DNA of 35,299 nucleotides, from positions 1 to 35,299 of the forward strand of contig VCMS01000421.1 in the NCBI GenBank assembly GCA_022539475.1. The letters run 5' to 3'. This stretch comes from Gracilaria domingensis (lineage: Eukaryota > Rhodophyta > Florideophyceae > Gracilariales > Gracilariaceae). Within the stretch, counting starts at the first letter, position 1. Each line of letters opens with the position of its first letter. The position numbers were made by a program, and so were the translations under genes. This document shows, piece by piece, positions 1 to 11,090 of this stretch. The notes beneath the pieces were generated by a model, which saw only the letters and a program-made list of their open reading frames with translations, searched no databases and was not told where the DNA came from.

Positions 1-1984
1 AAGAACAGTGAAGAGGTTGAGTGTAGTCTAACCACAACATCAGACTATATGCACGCGAGAGCATGGCCTTGCGCCTGCTCATATTAAAAACTACTATACT
101 GCTCCTGAGCAGGTATGCAAGCGTGCGACCAACATCCGCACACTACTCCTGCATTAGCGTGCTGCCAGACATGCTATAAACACCACAACCATGCGAAATA
201 TCTAAACAATAACATCTGAAGCCAATGTGACTCCGCGCCCGGGGACTAATCAGTGAATCACAGCACGAGCCACACTCTTAACGTCTCCAGAAGCCAGTCA
301 CCGGTTCTAATAGACTACAGAGGTCAGGGCGCCGAAAAGGCAACGCGAGGAATTGGAGTGCGCATAAGACAACGACGTTATAGCAAACAAACCGAGTGAG
401 AGTGCAACGAAAACACACAAACCGCAGCACGGTACGCAAAGCTATATACTGAGAAACACAATTACGAATTTTCGAGTAGTCCATTAACATACATAACCGT
501 CCCCGGGCAAAACGGACACTGAACATACGTCCACATATTCCACCCTGCCATCTCCAACTGGCCGTAAATACCAAGATAGGAACGAATAAAATCAACAGAC
601 ACCCCATCACCGGTCGAATCACTCTATACGTTAAACCCAACTACGCTCACAATGAAGAAATGCTCTAGGAGTCTTGTTTAAGCACGCTTATCGTCGAGAG
701 AGCGTCTTCTCGTCGACTGCGTGGATGCCTTAGTATGAACCTTGAAGTCCGGAACCAATTGTTACGAAAAATGCATAAAAGATTACCTAACACTTAGGAG
801 CGTGACGCGTACATAATGAGCTATTACGGATCTAAGCAATGATCACACTTGTGTGCAACAACAGCGCTCTATCTCTTCTGAGCAAGTCTAATTGGTGCTA
901 CTTCTAAACTTTAAACCTGCCCATCGTGTGCGACGGATCGTCATGCATGACCCGAGTCACCGCGAGGTCGAGTATGAATATACACACGCCCAATCTCTTG
1001 ATCCATCGTAAAGCTCCCATCTCTTCGACGTCGACGATAATCCAACTCCAATAGCCCTCTATGACCCGTCGAACCACATTCTGCTCCAGCTCTCTGGCTG
1101 CTCAGCTATTGCACACTTTAGCAGCCCGACATCCGCCAATATCACTGCCGACTCGACCCGAAACGGCTACAACCGGATTTGGCTGAGAACACTCAACACC
1201 TATACCATGCAGAAGCGCAAGCGAACATGAAGCTAAAATAACAGTAATAATGAACGACGCGTATAACACCGGCGGCTCAGTTCGATACATCTCCGTCACT
1301 GATAACATGCTAACACACTGTCGAGCTATCCGTGTACCATCCTGAAGCACAACGTCCGACAACTCATCTAATACACAAACACAACACCGTACAGCGCGCT
1401 TATCAGTCAACATATTCGCGATCTCCTCGACACATGTCAAGGAACTCGCAACACGGCCCTAAGAGTAGCGCCCATATATCTCTACCCTTCACAAGTACAC
1501 AAAATACCTTTCCATGCCACGCTGACGACCGTGAGCACTCACTGATCACTCTCTCTCATACCAGAGTAACGCGCCTGTAGCCGCAACTAGTATCACCTCC
1601 GACAGACACACTGCTATACAGCTCTGGGCAAAACGATCCGCGCGCGTGTCACGCAATACCACCGCGCACCTCCTGTGTATCTATATCGACCGTGTACACT
1701 CATTCCGCATTATCATCACCACGCGTCTCGACTTCCTCATGGAAACACCAGTACAACCGCTACTCTAGCGAGCAGCTAAAGAAAATCTCCCTCTTATATC
1801 GGATCGCACGGAATCGCAAAAGAGGAAAAAAAAAGGGAAACAACGAGCGTGTGGGCTCCGAATCAGTACAGCGAGCCCTCACAGAGCCTAGGCTCAAGAA
1901 CAATCCGACGGAAGCCTAAATCAATGCGCTGATATCATATACTCTGAACAAACAACCAGCTGGTGTAACCACACTCAAATGCCG
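1..1984. other. Unannotated left flank, no gene seen
   Basis: I find no recognisable protein, RNA gene or repeat in this stretch. The reading frames are short (120 codons or fewer) and of mixed composition without conserved motifs. There is a purine-rich A tract near 1819-1840. The last 300 bases or so show faint similarity in the expected order to the distal part of the neighbouring gypsy LTR (for example around 1918-1935), so part of it may be the strongly diverged end of copy A's 3' LTR. I could not place an LTR terminus or target duplication here. Confidence 0.4.
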
Positions 1985-2485
1985 CTAACAATGTAGAAAT
2001 ATGGACACAGAAAGAAACAATAGAAACAAAAAGTAGCACCGTAGTGCAAGGACAGTGGTTCTTCGGCGCACAAGGGGGGATACCTACACCGGAATGGTGG
2101 CGATGCGCTCCTCAACGGAGCAAGATCTGTCACCAGCGGAGCTAGTTAGAGCCAAGATTCTCCTTGTTGGGTTTTCTTAGTAAGGGCGACGGCGGTAGCC
2201 GTCGCCTAAGTACTGGCACTAAGCTACTCTAGATTACTAGTCTTTGCTGGCACCGTGGCCACTATTGGCCACGTGTACCTCACTGTACCCCCTTGAATCG
2301 CGCAGCGTCCGTCCAGGGTGGCCACACTACACGTGTCCGGAAGCCATACCCCTCTCCGGTGAACTCCCAAATTGGGCGAATCCTCCGTATCGATACTCAT
2401 AATTGAGGGTGTTACCGTCACAACGGATCTAACAACTACGAGTTTCCATTAGTTGCTTTCCCCGCAAAATAGATTTTGCTCTTCA
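1985..2485 (-). repeat. 3' LTR of gypsy copy A, distal part lost
   Basis: The sequence is clearly homologous to the 886-887 bp LTRs at 13294-14180 and 32889-33774 from its sense start at 2485 down to about 1985, where similarity stops or becomes too weak to follow. The expected TGTAG start reads TGAAG here. It shares with copy B's 3' LTR a set of bases that differ from both 5' LTRs, for example near 2198-2212. It contains two perfect hairpins: a 9-bp stem with a 4-nt loop at 2185-2206 and an 8-bp stem with a 4-nt loop at 2254-2273. Confidence 0.8.
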
Positions 2486-2497
2486 TCTCCCTTTCTC
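2486..2497 (-). other. Polypurine tract of copy A
   Basis: Read on the minus strand this is GAGAAAGGGAGA, directly before the LTR start at 2485. That is the position of the plus-strand primer in LTR retrotransposons. Copy B has AGGAGGGGGAGA at the equivalent place. Confidence 0.75.
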
Positions 2498-3059
2498 GAG
2501 GCGGTAACACCCGAATGCACTCGATCATTTTCATCACCATGGGTATATGTACTCCTCCCCATCCGGGGGCATTTCCGGACATTTCGGTCAACGCACTGCC
2601 AAACGACAGCGCCTTCATCACCATCCCTGCTCTTCCGCAGTTCCCCCTCGCAATGCAAGGCAACGGTTCGAACTCTCCGCCTCATCCGCCGCCGTACCCG
2701 CGTCGCGGTTCTCCAATTCTCCGGCGCTCCGGTACTGCGCGCCTCTTCGTTCCCGTGCAACTACGGATCTGTTCTGTATCCTACCCGTCAGGGTGTCCTC
2801 CTTCCTCCGTGGCAGCTACCGATGCCACTCCGCGGAGTGCCGCTCCGGCGAACATCCCCGATTGAAGTGCACCGTCTGCCGCAGCAGTTCCGACCACCTC
2901 CGGTGGATGGCCCACACCGAGCTCCATCCGAGTGAGGACCCCGCACTATCATAGCGGTTTCTTCGCCACGGCTCCCTGGTTCGATACCGAAACCGCTCGG
3001 GACAACTCCCTAATCGACTCCTATGCCGTTAATGGAGTGCTCCCCGGCGGTCTGCCAGT

Positions 3060-4010
3060 TGTAGTGCAAACCCGGGGACGGGAGAGACACTCAAGGCGTT
3101 CGAGTCCTTGCTCCCTAGGGGAGGTAGACTCAGGGAAAGAGCCCTCCGTGCACGGAAAATGGCGGGTGTAAGACCGCCCGTGCCTCGGGATATACCTCGG
3201 AGGTTGACGGGGAACAGGCTAGGGAAAGGTCCGGGAACGGAGACCACAGTGATGGGCCGCACCAGCGGGCAGTGGAAACCCTAGGCAAAAAAGGGGAAAA
3301 GGAGGGAAAACCCACAGGAAACCCCCGGCGGGGCGTGCGGAAAGCGGCAACAGACCCGGCGGCGGGTGACGGAGACGTGTATTCAGCCCACGCGGCAAAG
3401 ATCTCTATACAGAGTTGGTAGTTCTACCACTTGTGGGTAAGCAGGTATCTGCACAATGTAAGGTGTCCGAAGACGGAATTAGCCCGAGGGCAATGGCCAC
3501 AAATGATCAGAATTGCCTGAAAGATCCCGAGGGATGGAGTTAGAACGTACCGTACGCGGTGACTCTCCGGAAGGAGTGGTGCACTTCGCGCAGGCGAAAC
3601 TAGTCCAGAGCCGAACCCGGTTACCCTTTACTGAAGGTGGAGGTGGCCGCGAGGTCACCTCTTATACCGTAACCGGTAAATTAGTTAAACTAAATTAAAT
3701 AATCTGGTGCACACATGTGCAAAGCCACACACGTGGTGTACGTGCACAGCCCGCGTCAGCGGCCAGTAAATAATTCGACTATCAAAACAATTCCTCTGTG
3801 AATAGACCAAAACCCGACCACGTGTACCCACGACCACTCAATACCACGTGCCACACCATGGCCAGTCCAGCGGACATTCCGACATCAAACCACCTCAAAA
3901 TATCCCAGTTTTGGGCCAAGTTTCATACTTTCCTTCCCTAGGATTAAACCTCGGTGCACGAGTTATGAGTATCAACTTCACTGATACCGCGTTTCCGCGT
4001 TTGCTCTACA
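3060..4010 (-). repeat. Solo LTR inserted in copy A
   Basis: This 951-bp insert is absent from the matching place in copy B. It starts TGTAG and ends CTACA on the plus strand and is flanked by the perfect 5-bp duplication CCAGT (3055-3059 and 4011-4015). Read on the minus strand it starts TGTAGAGCAAA and ends TTTGCACTACA, like the gypsy LTRs here, and shares their U5-end hairpin (CAAGG/CCTTG at 3092-3110). The interior is otherwise well diverged, so it is a related but distinct LTR family. No internal element sequence remains, so it is a solo LTR left by recombination between two LTRs. Confidence 0.9.
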
Positions 4011-4335
4011 CCAGTCAGCGTAGTCCGGTCCTGGGACTGGTTAGCCAGCATTGCGGTTCCGCGCGACTGCCTCTGGTGGGAGAGCAACGAGTCCGAAATG
4101 TATGCTAGGAGCGAGATGGCCCGCTTGGGATCTGCCCGGTTCTACCGGTCTCCGAACGATCTCCCGGTGCCACCGGAGTATCGTTTCGATGTTCCGCGAT
4201 ACGGTACTTACGGGGAAGCCCAGTTGAAGGACCTCCTCGCGGCGATATTTCCCGACCTTGGGAGCTACGCTGACAGCGTTCAGCCTTACCAGGACCTTGT
4301 GCTCTGGACGAGGCCGATTCTCCGAGCGAAGTTCC

Positions 4336-4578
4336 CAGGTAAAACTCGTTAAGGGAAAACTAAAAGGGTTTTCAGTAGACTTGCAGAGAAGATGACTGGT
4401 GTAGTAAGGTAATATCACCAACGTCATTGAAAAATAAGTAAGTTTTTGCTTCACTGACATTTCCATGAGTGTGATTTTTTGAAAGAATTAAATTCCTCGA
4501 AAGTGCCCTTACATTTTATTGAAAGGCATCAATTTCATTTACTGCTTCATGATGATTCAATCACAATGGGTTTTGCTA
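4336..4578. mobile_element. hAT-like short non-autonomous element
   Basis: This 243-bp AT-rich insert lies in the GC-rich antisense ORF of copy A and is absent from copy B. It is flanked by an 8-bp duplication, GAAGTTCC (4328-4335) and GGAGTTCC (4579-4586). Copy B has a single GGAGTTCC at the empty site. One end reads CAGGTAAAACTC and the other, on the opposite strand, TAGCAAAACCCA, an imperfect terminal inverted repeat. An 8-bp duplication with ends of this form is the signature of hAT-superfamily elements. It has no coding capacity. Confidence 0.7.
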
Positions 4579-5781
4579 GGAGTTCCGATATCTCCGCAAG
4601 TCAACGCGGCGCGATTTCTTCAAAGGACTCCGCGACGAGCGGAAATGGAGGTCCCGATTCGGGTTGTTGATTCCCCACCAGTGTGTGGAGGTCGAGCGCC
4701 TTGCGGCGAGCTCCCGTTATGAACGGTATGTCCCAATCCCCGATTTCTGGTTCCGGGCGGAGGTGCCACGAGGATGTTGCGTGGAGCTTCCCCCGTGCCT
4801 GACATACGTGGGTTCCCGGTTCCTTCCGGCATCGAATCCGCCTCGCGGTCTGTGGAGTCTCCTCGCTACGGAGTGGACTGTCCGCGTTGCGGCCTTTCTC
4901 CTCTGGGAGGTGTACGACGCGTACCCGTCGTGGTTTGTACCAGAGTTATTCCGCTATTCGATTCGCGGTTTGTATCTTTCCGAGGTCCTCGGTTCTGTCC
5001 GCAACGATCGGGAAGTCCGTGGGCTTCTTGATGTCCTCGACGAGGTCGATTGGGACCAGGTTCCCCCTGGGCAGGTGTCCGAGGGCATGGCGCCGTCGGT
5101 GGGACCGATCTCCGGGACGCGATGTGAACGCGGGAGACTTCGTTTTCTTCGACCCATGAGAGTGGGAGCACATCTCTGCTCAGGAGGCTGCCGCGCGGCG
5201 TGCTGCGGAGGGTACCGTCCGGGAAGAACACCCGAGAGGGCTCGTCTTCGTCGAAGGGAGTGACGAAGATGAGGAACTCCCTCCTGTGGAGGACGTGCCG
5301 GCCGAAGGGTCGGAAGTGGTGGCGGAATTGGATATCACCGAGGTCAGTGTGCCCGTTCCGGCTCTCCCGGCGATGCCGGCTGCCCAGATAGGTCCGGCTC
5401 CTTCGGCAGGAGGCGCCGGTGCCAGCACCGCTCCGCAGGAGCGGTTATCCGCAACCTCCCTAACGGAATGGAAGTGTTCGTTCCCCCGTCGGTGACGGAC
5501 CTTGCCACGCTGCAGCAGCTGGCTGCGCAGCACTTCCGTGGTGGCGGCGGAGGCTCTACTGGTGGTGGTAGTGGATTCTTCTCCGGTCTTGGAGGTTAGT
5601 CCCATGATAGCGTGGGTGATCTCACAGTGTAGTGAGGGGCCTTGCCCCAGAAATGGCAGTAAAACCTTTCCGGCTGTTGCCGGTCTTCCCTTCTCTTTTC
5701 TATTCTTCCCGCCTAGAAGCGGTGTTCCGCTTTGGGCGGTAATTGTCCGCATGAAGCGGTGTTCCTCCCGCTATGGCGGCT

Positions 5782-6636
5782 TCAGGCTACTTGGGCTTTG
5801 TCCAGCGAGCCTGGTATCGCTGTCCGGGTTCTCCGGTGGTACTGCAGTGCCTTCGACAGCGGTAAATGCTGGATTGGCTCGGAAGTGTCCTCCTCGGGAA
5901 GGTAACCGTACCAGCGGACCTGGTACTCCAACTCTCCGTTGTAGCTGTATCCATGTCCGACGTTGCGGTCCATTACGAACTCCTTTTCGAAGGTCTCCCT
6001 CTCCGTACGCGGAGCCGTTGAAGTCCTCTCTTCGAGGGCCTGAGCATCACCTCCGCGGTTGCGGTGTCCGTCTCGGGTCGCCGGTAGGGCGTCCCGTATA
6101 CTGGGCGACTTGTCCCTTGTTCGCCAGGGTTCCTCGTGGAGAGTCACCGTTCCCGACACGGGGTTGCCTTCCACATCCTTGTGGGTCGTTCTGTCCTTCC
6201 AGTCTGCTCTAACGGCGAGCTGCCGTGACTTTCCGGGCTTGGGAACCCGTGGTGAGGGAGAAACTCCCGCTTGGCGGCGGTTGAGCGAGTGGTGCACCGT
6301 CACGTGCCGTGGTGGCGGTTTGGCACCCGGCGGGCATGTGCCGGCTTTCCCTGTGCTTGCTTCGGGGTGTTCACTGTCAGCGACAGGTCTTGCGAGCTCG
6401 TTCGGGGCTTCCGTAACGTCTCCGTTGTCCACGGTGGCACTGTCATCCTTAGGCGGCGGCTCTTTTGACTTTTGGGGCACTTGTCGGTCCGTGCGCTCCC
6501 CGTTGGCACTTGGGGTTCGATGGAGCGCCGTGGCTCTGGTTGAGGCTTCCAAGCGTCGCTTCGGCATTGCGCCCTCCCCTGGAGGTTCTCTGGTGTCATC
6601 TGGTAGGTCTCCGGTGAGCGGGCGTGCCGTGAGCAC
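5782..6636 (-). pseudogene. Pol C-terminal region with chromodomain, copy A
   Basis: This is the C-terminal end of pol, in frame with the preceding segment but separated from it by a TAA (6658-6660) also present in copy B. The first 200 residues or so are Pro/Arg/Thr-rich and look disordered. The last 65 form a chromodomain: EFVMDR start, EYQVRWYGY core strand and LPEEDTSEP, followed by a helix-like LSKALQYHRR. Chromodomains of chromovirus integrases bind modified histone tails and steer insertion into heterochromatin. The core Trp and Tyr are kept; the first aromatic position is less clear. Function is inferred from the family. Confidence 0.75.
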
Positions 6637-6657
6637 ACGGTGCGACGACGTGCTCCG

Positions 6658-7500
6658 TTATTCCGGTCTCTTGGTTACATCCTCTCTCGAGTCCGAGGCT
6701 TGCATCTTATGGGCAGTCTTCCGCCACTGCGATTGTTCTTCCGTACTCGGTACGGTCTCTCTGGCCGTGCTTTCAAGCGCGAGAGTGGGCGTCGGTGTCG
6801 CGCCTTGCGCCTCCTCCTGCGGGGTTTCCACGCTACGCGACGAAAGCGACGAAGAACTAGCGTCTCCCTTCCCCTCTTCAGCTTGAGTTGGGGGTGTGGG
6901 GAGTACTATCCCGGGTGGCGGAGCGATGCGCGTACGCTTTGCCGATCGAACCATGGCGGTCGGGTTCTTCTCCGGCTCCGTCGGGAGGTCAGCCAGGCCA
7001 CGCTCCGGGTGCGGTTGGATCATCAGCTGTTGTTGGCTCTCCGCTGCTAAAGCGGGTGCTTCCTGCGGCGAGGCGATATCCGACGGTGTCAGTGATGAAC
7101 TCAGGGACTCCGGCTTCGGTGCCGGTACGACCCAATCGAGCGAAAAATGCTCGTGGGCTCGCTCGACATCGAGGACAACCGTTGTTTCGGTGGACGACAC
7201 TACCCTGCAGGGGCCGTTAGCGATTGGTGACAACTTGTGCCTCTTCGCCTTCTCGGGGTTGTAGTACTCCTTGCGGAGGAAAACGTAGTCATTATCCCGA
7301 ATTGGAGGGGAATTCCGGCGCACCCTAGCGTCGAAGTTCCGCTTATACGGGGCCTGAGCCTTAGCGAGGTTTCCCTGAACCCTCGGGACAAAGCGGGTCA
7401 ACCAGGCCTTCCAGGCGTCCCTGCGTAGACGGTGTGACGATAATTTGGCCAACGTTGGTTGTGATTCGAGAGCCACCGTTGGTGGAGCGCGCGAGAGCAC
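6658..7500 (-). pseudogene. Integrase C-terminal domain with GPY-like module, copy A
   Basis: This continues pol after a TAG (about 7506) that interrupts the integrase. It begins with the helical linker typical of Ty3/gypsy integrases (LAKAQAPYKRNFDAR), then RDNDYVFLR and LSPIANGPCRVVSST, which match the GPY/F module that follows the catalytic core. A long Ser/Pro/Glu-rich stretch follows. The first 135 residues are identical to copy B, and the DNA from about 7104 to 7704 shows no difference from the matching part of copy B, unlike the sequence on either side. Confidence 0.75.
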
Positions 7501-7638
7501 TAACTAGAATGGCGAGAACTTCGTCGTGCGATGCACCTGCGTATTGTAGGCGTATGTCACCGCATCGGTGTAGAGATCCCAATCAGTTGGGTGTTCTGAC
7601 ACGTATGTCCGCAATGCGTTTAACATCGTGCGGTTGAA

Positions 7639-8181
7639 TCACTCCACTTGTCGGTTGCTTTGCGGGTGGTAAGTGGTCGTGAACCAGTTCTGGATGTCCA
7701 AGATCCGGCCTACGTCCTGGAAGAACTTCGCCGTGAACTGCGATCCGTTATCCGATAACGAATCAATCGGTGGTTCGTAGACAAACACCCAGTGGGTGAC
7801 AAAGGCTTGTGGCACCGCACTAGCGATAATCTTCACGAGAGGGACTGTCCCCACCAACTTCGAGAAGCGATCCGTAATTACCAGTAGGAACCGGTTGTTC
7901 CGACGTGTTCCGACGAACTCTCCGAGGATGTCGATTGCGAAAAAATCAAGAGGTGCCCGTTGTGGGAAGAGAACCAATTGCTTGGAACACTTCCGCAGCT
8001 TGACGCGGTTCTTCGCACAATCCGAGCACCCACGCACGGTGGCGTATGCATCAAGGGCCATTGCTGGCCAGTAGAAGTCCCCACGAAGGGTGTAGTAAAG
8101 CTTTCTTCCACCGGGGTGGCCTGATAACTTCGCGTAGTGCGCTAAGATCAGAACTCGAAACTTTAACGAGTGTGGCACCAC
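7639..8181 (-). pseudogene. Integrase zinc-binding and catalytic core, copy A
   Basis: The N-terminal HHCC zinc module is visible (HYAKLSGHPGGRK, then CSDCAKN). The retroviral integrase core (rve) follows: first Asp in FFAIDILGEF, second Asp in SLSDNGSQF, catalytic Glu at the very end in NRQVE. TGA (7639-7641) follows that Glu directly, where gypsy integrases usually have Arg-Phe, so a CGA-to-TGA change is likely. Copy B has the same stop. All three catalytic acids are kept in copy A. The frame is shifted relative to the RNase H segment upstream, at about 8225. Confidence 0.85.
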
Positions 8182-8227
8182 AATCTGTGGCCTGGGTCCG
8201 ACTGTTCGGATTAGATACCTCTGATCG

Positions 8228-9898
8228 TTAGTGAGAAAAGGAGATTTGGGCTCCCCCGTTGAGACGGACGCGAATCTGCATGCATGTGGGGTTCGTTTGT
8301 TGCTCCCGGATTAGCTCCTCTGGAGTGATTGGGACAAACGCTCCCGGCACGAGTTGCGCGTCTGACGTGGCCAGGATGGCATCACAGATGTCTATCTCCG
8401 AGTCATCATCGGTATCTTCCCCCTCACCTTCTCCAAGGAGGAAACAGGGAACGTCCAGATCATCAACTGGTTCTGCCTCCGCGCCTGTCGCCAGACCGGA
8501 GAGAGCATCGGCCTGAGTGTTCAGGATTTCCTTCTTGTAACGAACCTCGAAGTCGAACTCTGAGAGGAGGAGGCGCCACCGCATCAAGCGGCCAGAGCGC
8601 TCTGCGATGGAGAGAAGCCAACGCGGCGCAGCGTGATCGGTGTTTACCACAAAGTGGTTTCCCATCAGAAAGAAGCGAAGAGTCTGCAGTGCCCACACGA
8701 CTGCCAGACATTCTTTCTCGGGCACCGAGTAATTCTTCTCATGAATATTGAGGCTTCTTGACCAGTATCCGATTGGTACGCGATCCCCACTGTCAGTGGT
8801 CTGAGACAACGCACAACCGATCTGGTTGTTGCTGACATCCGTATCCACCTCGTACGGCAATCCTGACTTTGGTAGAGCTAGCACGGGAGGTGAGGTAACG
8901 GCATCCACTACGGATGAGAACGCTCCTGCCTCAGGGTCTCCAAATGGTTCCAGTTTGACTGGTTGCCCCTTTCGAAGGAGAAAGTTCAACGGAGCTGCGA
9001 TACCCACAAAGTGCGGTAAGAAACGTCGGTAGACGTTGCAAAGACCGAGGAAGGATCGGAGCTCCGTCTGCGTCGTCGGGTGTTTTGCCTCCTTGAGGGA
9101 CTTTACCCGTATGTCGTCGATCGACAGCCGTCCTGGACGGATAATGTGTCCGAAATACTTCACGGTTGATATGAAGAACTCACACTTCTTCAGCTTGATG
9201 GTGATATCTGCGTTCTGCAGTGCTCGCATTACTTCCTGTACATGCTTCAGGTGTTCGTCCAGATTACTGGAAAATGCAATAATATCGTCCAGGTAAACCA
9301 GGCAGGTCTTCCACCTAAAGCAGGCAAGTAGGGTATCCACCGCTCGCAGGAAAGTAGCGGGAGCATTCGATAATCCGAATGGCATCCGCTTAAAGCGGTA
9401 CAGCCCCTGGTACCAGACAAACGCAGTCTTGTCATGGTCCTGTTCCCTGACAAGGACTTGCCAATACCCCCAGTTTGCATCTAGGGTCGTGAACACTCCC
9501 GCGCTTCCGAGCGAGTCAATACATTCGTCCATCCGAGGGATGGGATAAACGTCCTTGACGGTGACCGCATTGAGCTTGCGGTAATCAATACAAAATCTCC
9601 ACGAGCCATCGGCCTTGGGAGCCAACACTACCGGCGATTCCCATGGCGACTGGGGGGGTTCAATCACTCCAGCACGGAGCATCTTCTCAACTTGAGTCTT
9701 CTCTTCCTCCCGAGCTTTCGGTCCAGCCCGGTAAGGGTGATGTAAAATGGGCCGGGTATCCGGGAGTAAATCGATCCGGTGTTCGGTAATCCCAATCCTC
9801 CCAAGGGAACCGTCCCACATCGGGGTGAACTCACGAAGCATTTGCCGCAACTGATTGCGCTGAGACTTCGGAACATGGGAGAAGTCTAATGCTTCCAA
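8228..9898 (-). CDS. Reverse transcriptase-RNase H, copy A
   Basis: This is the longest intact frame in the window (556 codons), but it opens just after a TAA with no ATG, so it is a piece of pol and not a separate gene. RT hallmarks: LPDTRPILHHPYR entry, VVLAPKADGSWRFCIDYRKLN, FKRMPFGLSNAPATF and the catalytic YLDDIIAFS (about residues 205-213). RNase H follows with its acidic residues in EVDTDVSNNQIG, KECLAVVWAL, VVNTDHAA and QADALSG. The C-terminal 90 residues or so are acidic (EGEDTDDDSE). It converts element RNA to DNA in cytoplasmic particles. Catalytic residues look complete, unlike copy B, which has stops in the same region. Confidence 0.92.
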   Translation of the reverse strand: MEALDFSHVPKSQRNQLRQMLREFTPMWDGSLGRIGITEHRIDLLPDTRPILHHPYRAGPKAREEEKTQVEKMLRAGVIEPPQSPWESPVVLAPKADGSWRFCIDYRKLNAVTVKDVYPIPRMDECIDSLGSAGVFTTLDANWGYWQVLVREQDHDKTAFVWYQGLYRFKRMPFGLSNAPATFLRAVDTLLACFRWKTCLVYLDDIIAFSSNLDEHLKHVQEVMRALQNADITIKLKKCEFFISTVKYFGHIIRPGRLSIDDIRVKSLKEAKHPTTQTELRSFLGLCNVYRRFLPHFVGIAAPLNFLLRKGQPVKLEPFGDPEAGAFSSVVDAVTSPPVLALPKSGLPYEVDTDVSNNQIGCALSQTTDSGDRVPIGYWSRSLNIHEKNYSVPEKECLAVVWALQTLRFFLMGNHFVVNTDHAAPRWLLSIAERSGRLMRWRLLLSEFDFEVRYKKEILNTQADALSGLATGAEAEPVDDLDVPCFLLGEGEGEDTDDDSEIDICDAILATSDAQLVPGAFVPITPEELIREQQTNPTCMQIRVRLNGGAQISFSH

Positions 9899-9960
9899 TT
9901 ACTCGATGGGGTCTTTCGTTGGTTCCGCCTCTTGCGGCTTCAACTGTCCCTCACGTGGGA

Positions 9961-10284
9961 TTAACATCTCGTCTCCCGACAAGTTCGGTTCATCCTCGGC
10001 CTGTAGTCGAGATCTGTAGTGCCCCCGTCTCCAGACAAGTTGGCGGCACGTTCTCCCGAGCGAGGCGGGTGAGAGGGATTGACACCTTCCTCCTCCCCCT
10101 TCTCAGGGTTGATGAGCCCGAGAATCTCGGCGGCCGAGACCTTAGTAGGGATCATGGCCACCGGGTGTGGGAGTGCCGAGCCAATTACTTGGTTCTTCAC
10201 CAACCGCTGTTGGACGCGGCTAAAGTTAGCCACCAATACCCTGAAGGGTTTCTCGGGTTTCACGAGGACAATACCGTTTGCCAA
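9961..10284 (-). pseudogene. Protease-RT linker of pol, copy A
   Basis: This segment matches the conserved stretch between protease and RT in Ty3/gypsy pol (ANGIVLV, FRVLVANFS, LVKNQVIGSA), followed by an acidic Glu-rich spacer. It is frameshifted relative to both neighbours. Copy B keeps the same segment at 26310-26603, downstream of its MITE-like insert. Confidence 0.65.
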
Positions 10285-10362
10285 CGCTAGTTTGTTCTTC
10301 TCATACAGCTGAGGTGACGGTTGTACCGTCTGTAGACCGTGTCGAGCGGAAATTACCGGGAC

Positions 10363-11090
10363 TCATACTTGCGTTCCGGGTGGGAGACAGGTCGACAGTG
10401 CCACACGGATCTTCGTGGAAGGACGGCCTGTCTCCTGGGGTTCCTGCGCCGCTGGTAGCGGGACTTGCTTCTTCAACGCCTTGCAAAGTGGCTTCCGAGT
10501 AATCGGGATTGTCGTGCCGTCTACCAATTCGCCGGTTTTGTCCCGCGGTCGGATCGCTTCTACAAGGCGGTCGCAAAAGTCACATTCCCAAATGACTAGA
10601 GATGCAAGTGCTCGACAAACGAGAAAAGAAAACTGCACGAGGCAGCGCCCTAGACTCACCCTGGCATCGATCGTACCCACGAGTGAGATGGGTTTTTTGT
10701 TCGCGTCAGCGATATCCATCTCCGGTGGAGGGCGCAGGAGAGACCGCAGCTGCGGGGTTAGTAACGAGTGAACCAAAACATTAGGCCCGGCGCCCGTATC
10801 GAGAACGTATAGTTGCCGAACCATGTACTTATCGGAAACACCAGGTCGGCGTAAACTTTGTAATTTCGTTTCGCCATGACCAGGACCTTGTCCGGAATAC
10901 GGAGCTTTTTAGACCGTACCCACGGGCGACGGAGGACAGCTAACTGTTTCGGGTCCACGTCAGTAGTCGCCATCTTCCTTGTGAGGATTTTGACCAGGAA
11001 GTGGGGCTTTAGCGCCTCGAGCGCCTCCACTCTCGACTCTGGAGGCGCCTTTCCACGAGAGAAGACTCCCGTACTCAGTTTCTTTGAGCA
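10363..11090 (-). pseudogene. Retropepsin-like protease, copy A
   Basis: The aspartic protease signature VLDTGAGPN is present (about 10795-10820), followed by an Ala-Asp rich strand and PISLVGTIDARVSLG, as in retropepsins of Ty3/gypsy. A frameshift near 10850 separates the first 75 residues or so from the active-site segment. Copy B is continuous here. The frame opens at 11090, overlapping the end of gag by 16 bases in the -1 register. The second half has a degraded LGWDF-type motif (WECDF), which is better kept in B (LGWDF). Confidence 0.75.

Larger units (their letters stand above)
2515..5495 (+). pseudogene. Antisense ORF of gypsy copy A, interrupted
   Basis: This is a reading frame on the strand opposite to gag-pol, between the chromodomain end of pol and the 3' LTR. 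It starts at ATG 2515, 30 bp inside the LTR edge. Pieces in order: a Pro/Arg-rich N-terminus (2515-2865) changing frame into a Cys/His cluster (CHSAEC, then CTVC and two His, about 2823-2915); an HYHSGFF segment from 2932; the solo LTR at 3060-4010; an aromatic and Arg-rich body resuming at 4016; the hAT-like insert at 4336-4578; the body again to FVFFDP at about 5156; TGA 5157-5159; and an in-frame acidic then Ala/Pro-rich tail to 5495. Without the inserts it is about 590 codons. The join near 4610-4680 is in frame here, while copy B has lost one base there. No family is recognised. Shared lesions with copy B are the frameshift near 2930 and the TGA at 5157. Confidence 0.6.

Noticed and set aside
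278..640. 120-codon minus-strand frame in the left flank
   Set aside because: No recognisable domain. It is Cys/Val/Arg-rich without pattern and no second copy exists for comparison.
1819..1840. A-rich tract as the tail of a LINE or SINE
   Set aside because: It is short and interrupted, with no upstream RT or tRNA-like sequence and no flanking duplication.
5180..5752. 190-codon minus-strand frame (also 30839-31411 plus) between pol and the LTR
   Set aside because: It is Ser/Thr/Ala low-complexity and overlaps the acidic tail of the better supported antisense ORF on the other strand. I treat it as the shadow.
6059..6886. 275-codon plus-strand frame, mirrored at 29706-30533 on the minus strand
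   Set aside because: It lies exactly antisense to the disordered and chromodomain part of pol, is Ser/Gly/Arg/Val-rich without motifs, and is best explained as a shadow in GC-rich coding DNA.
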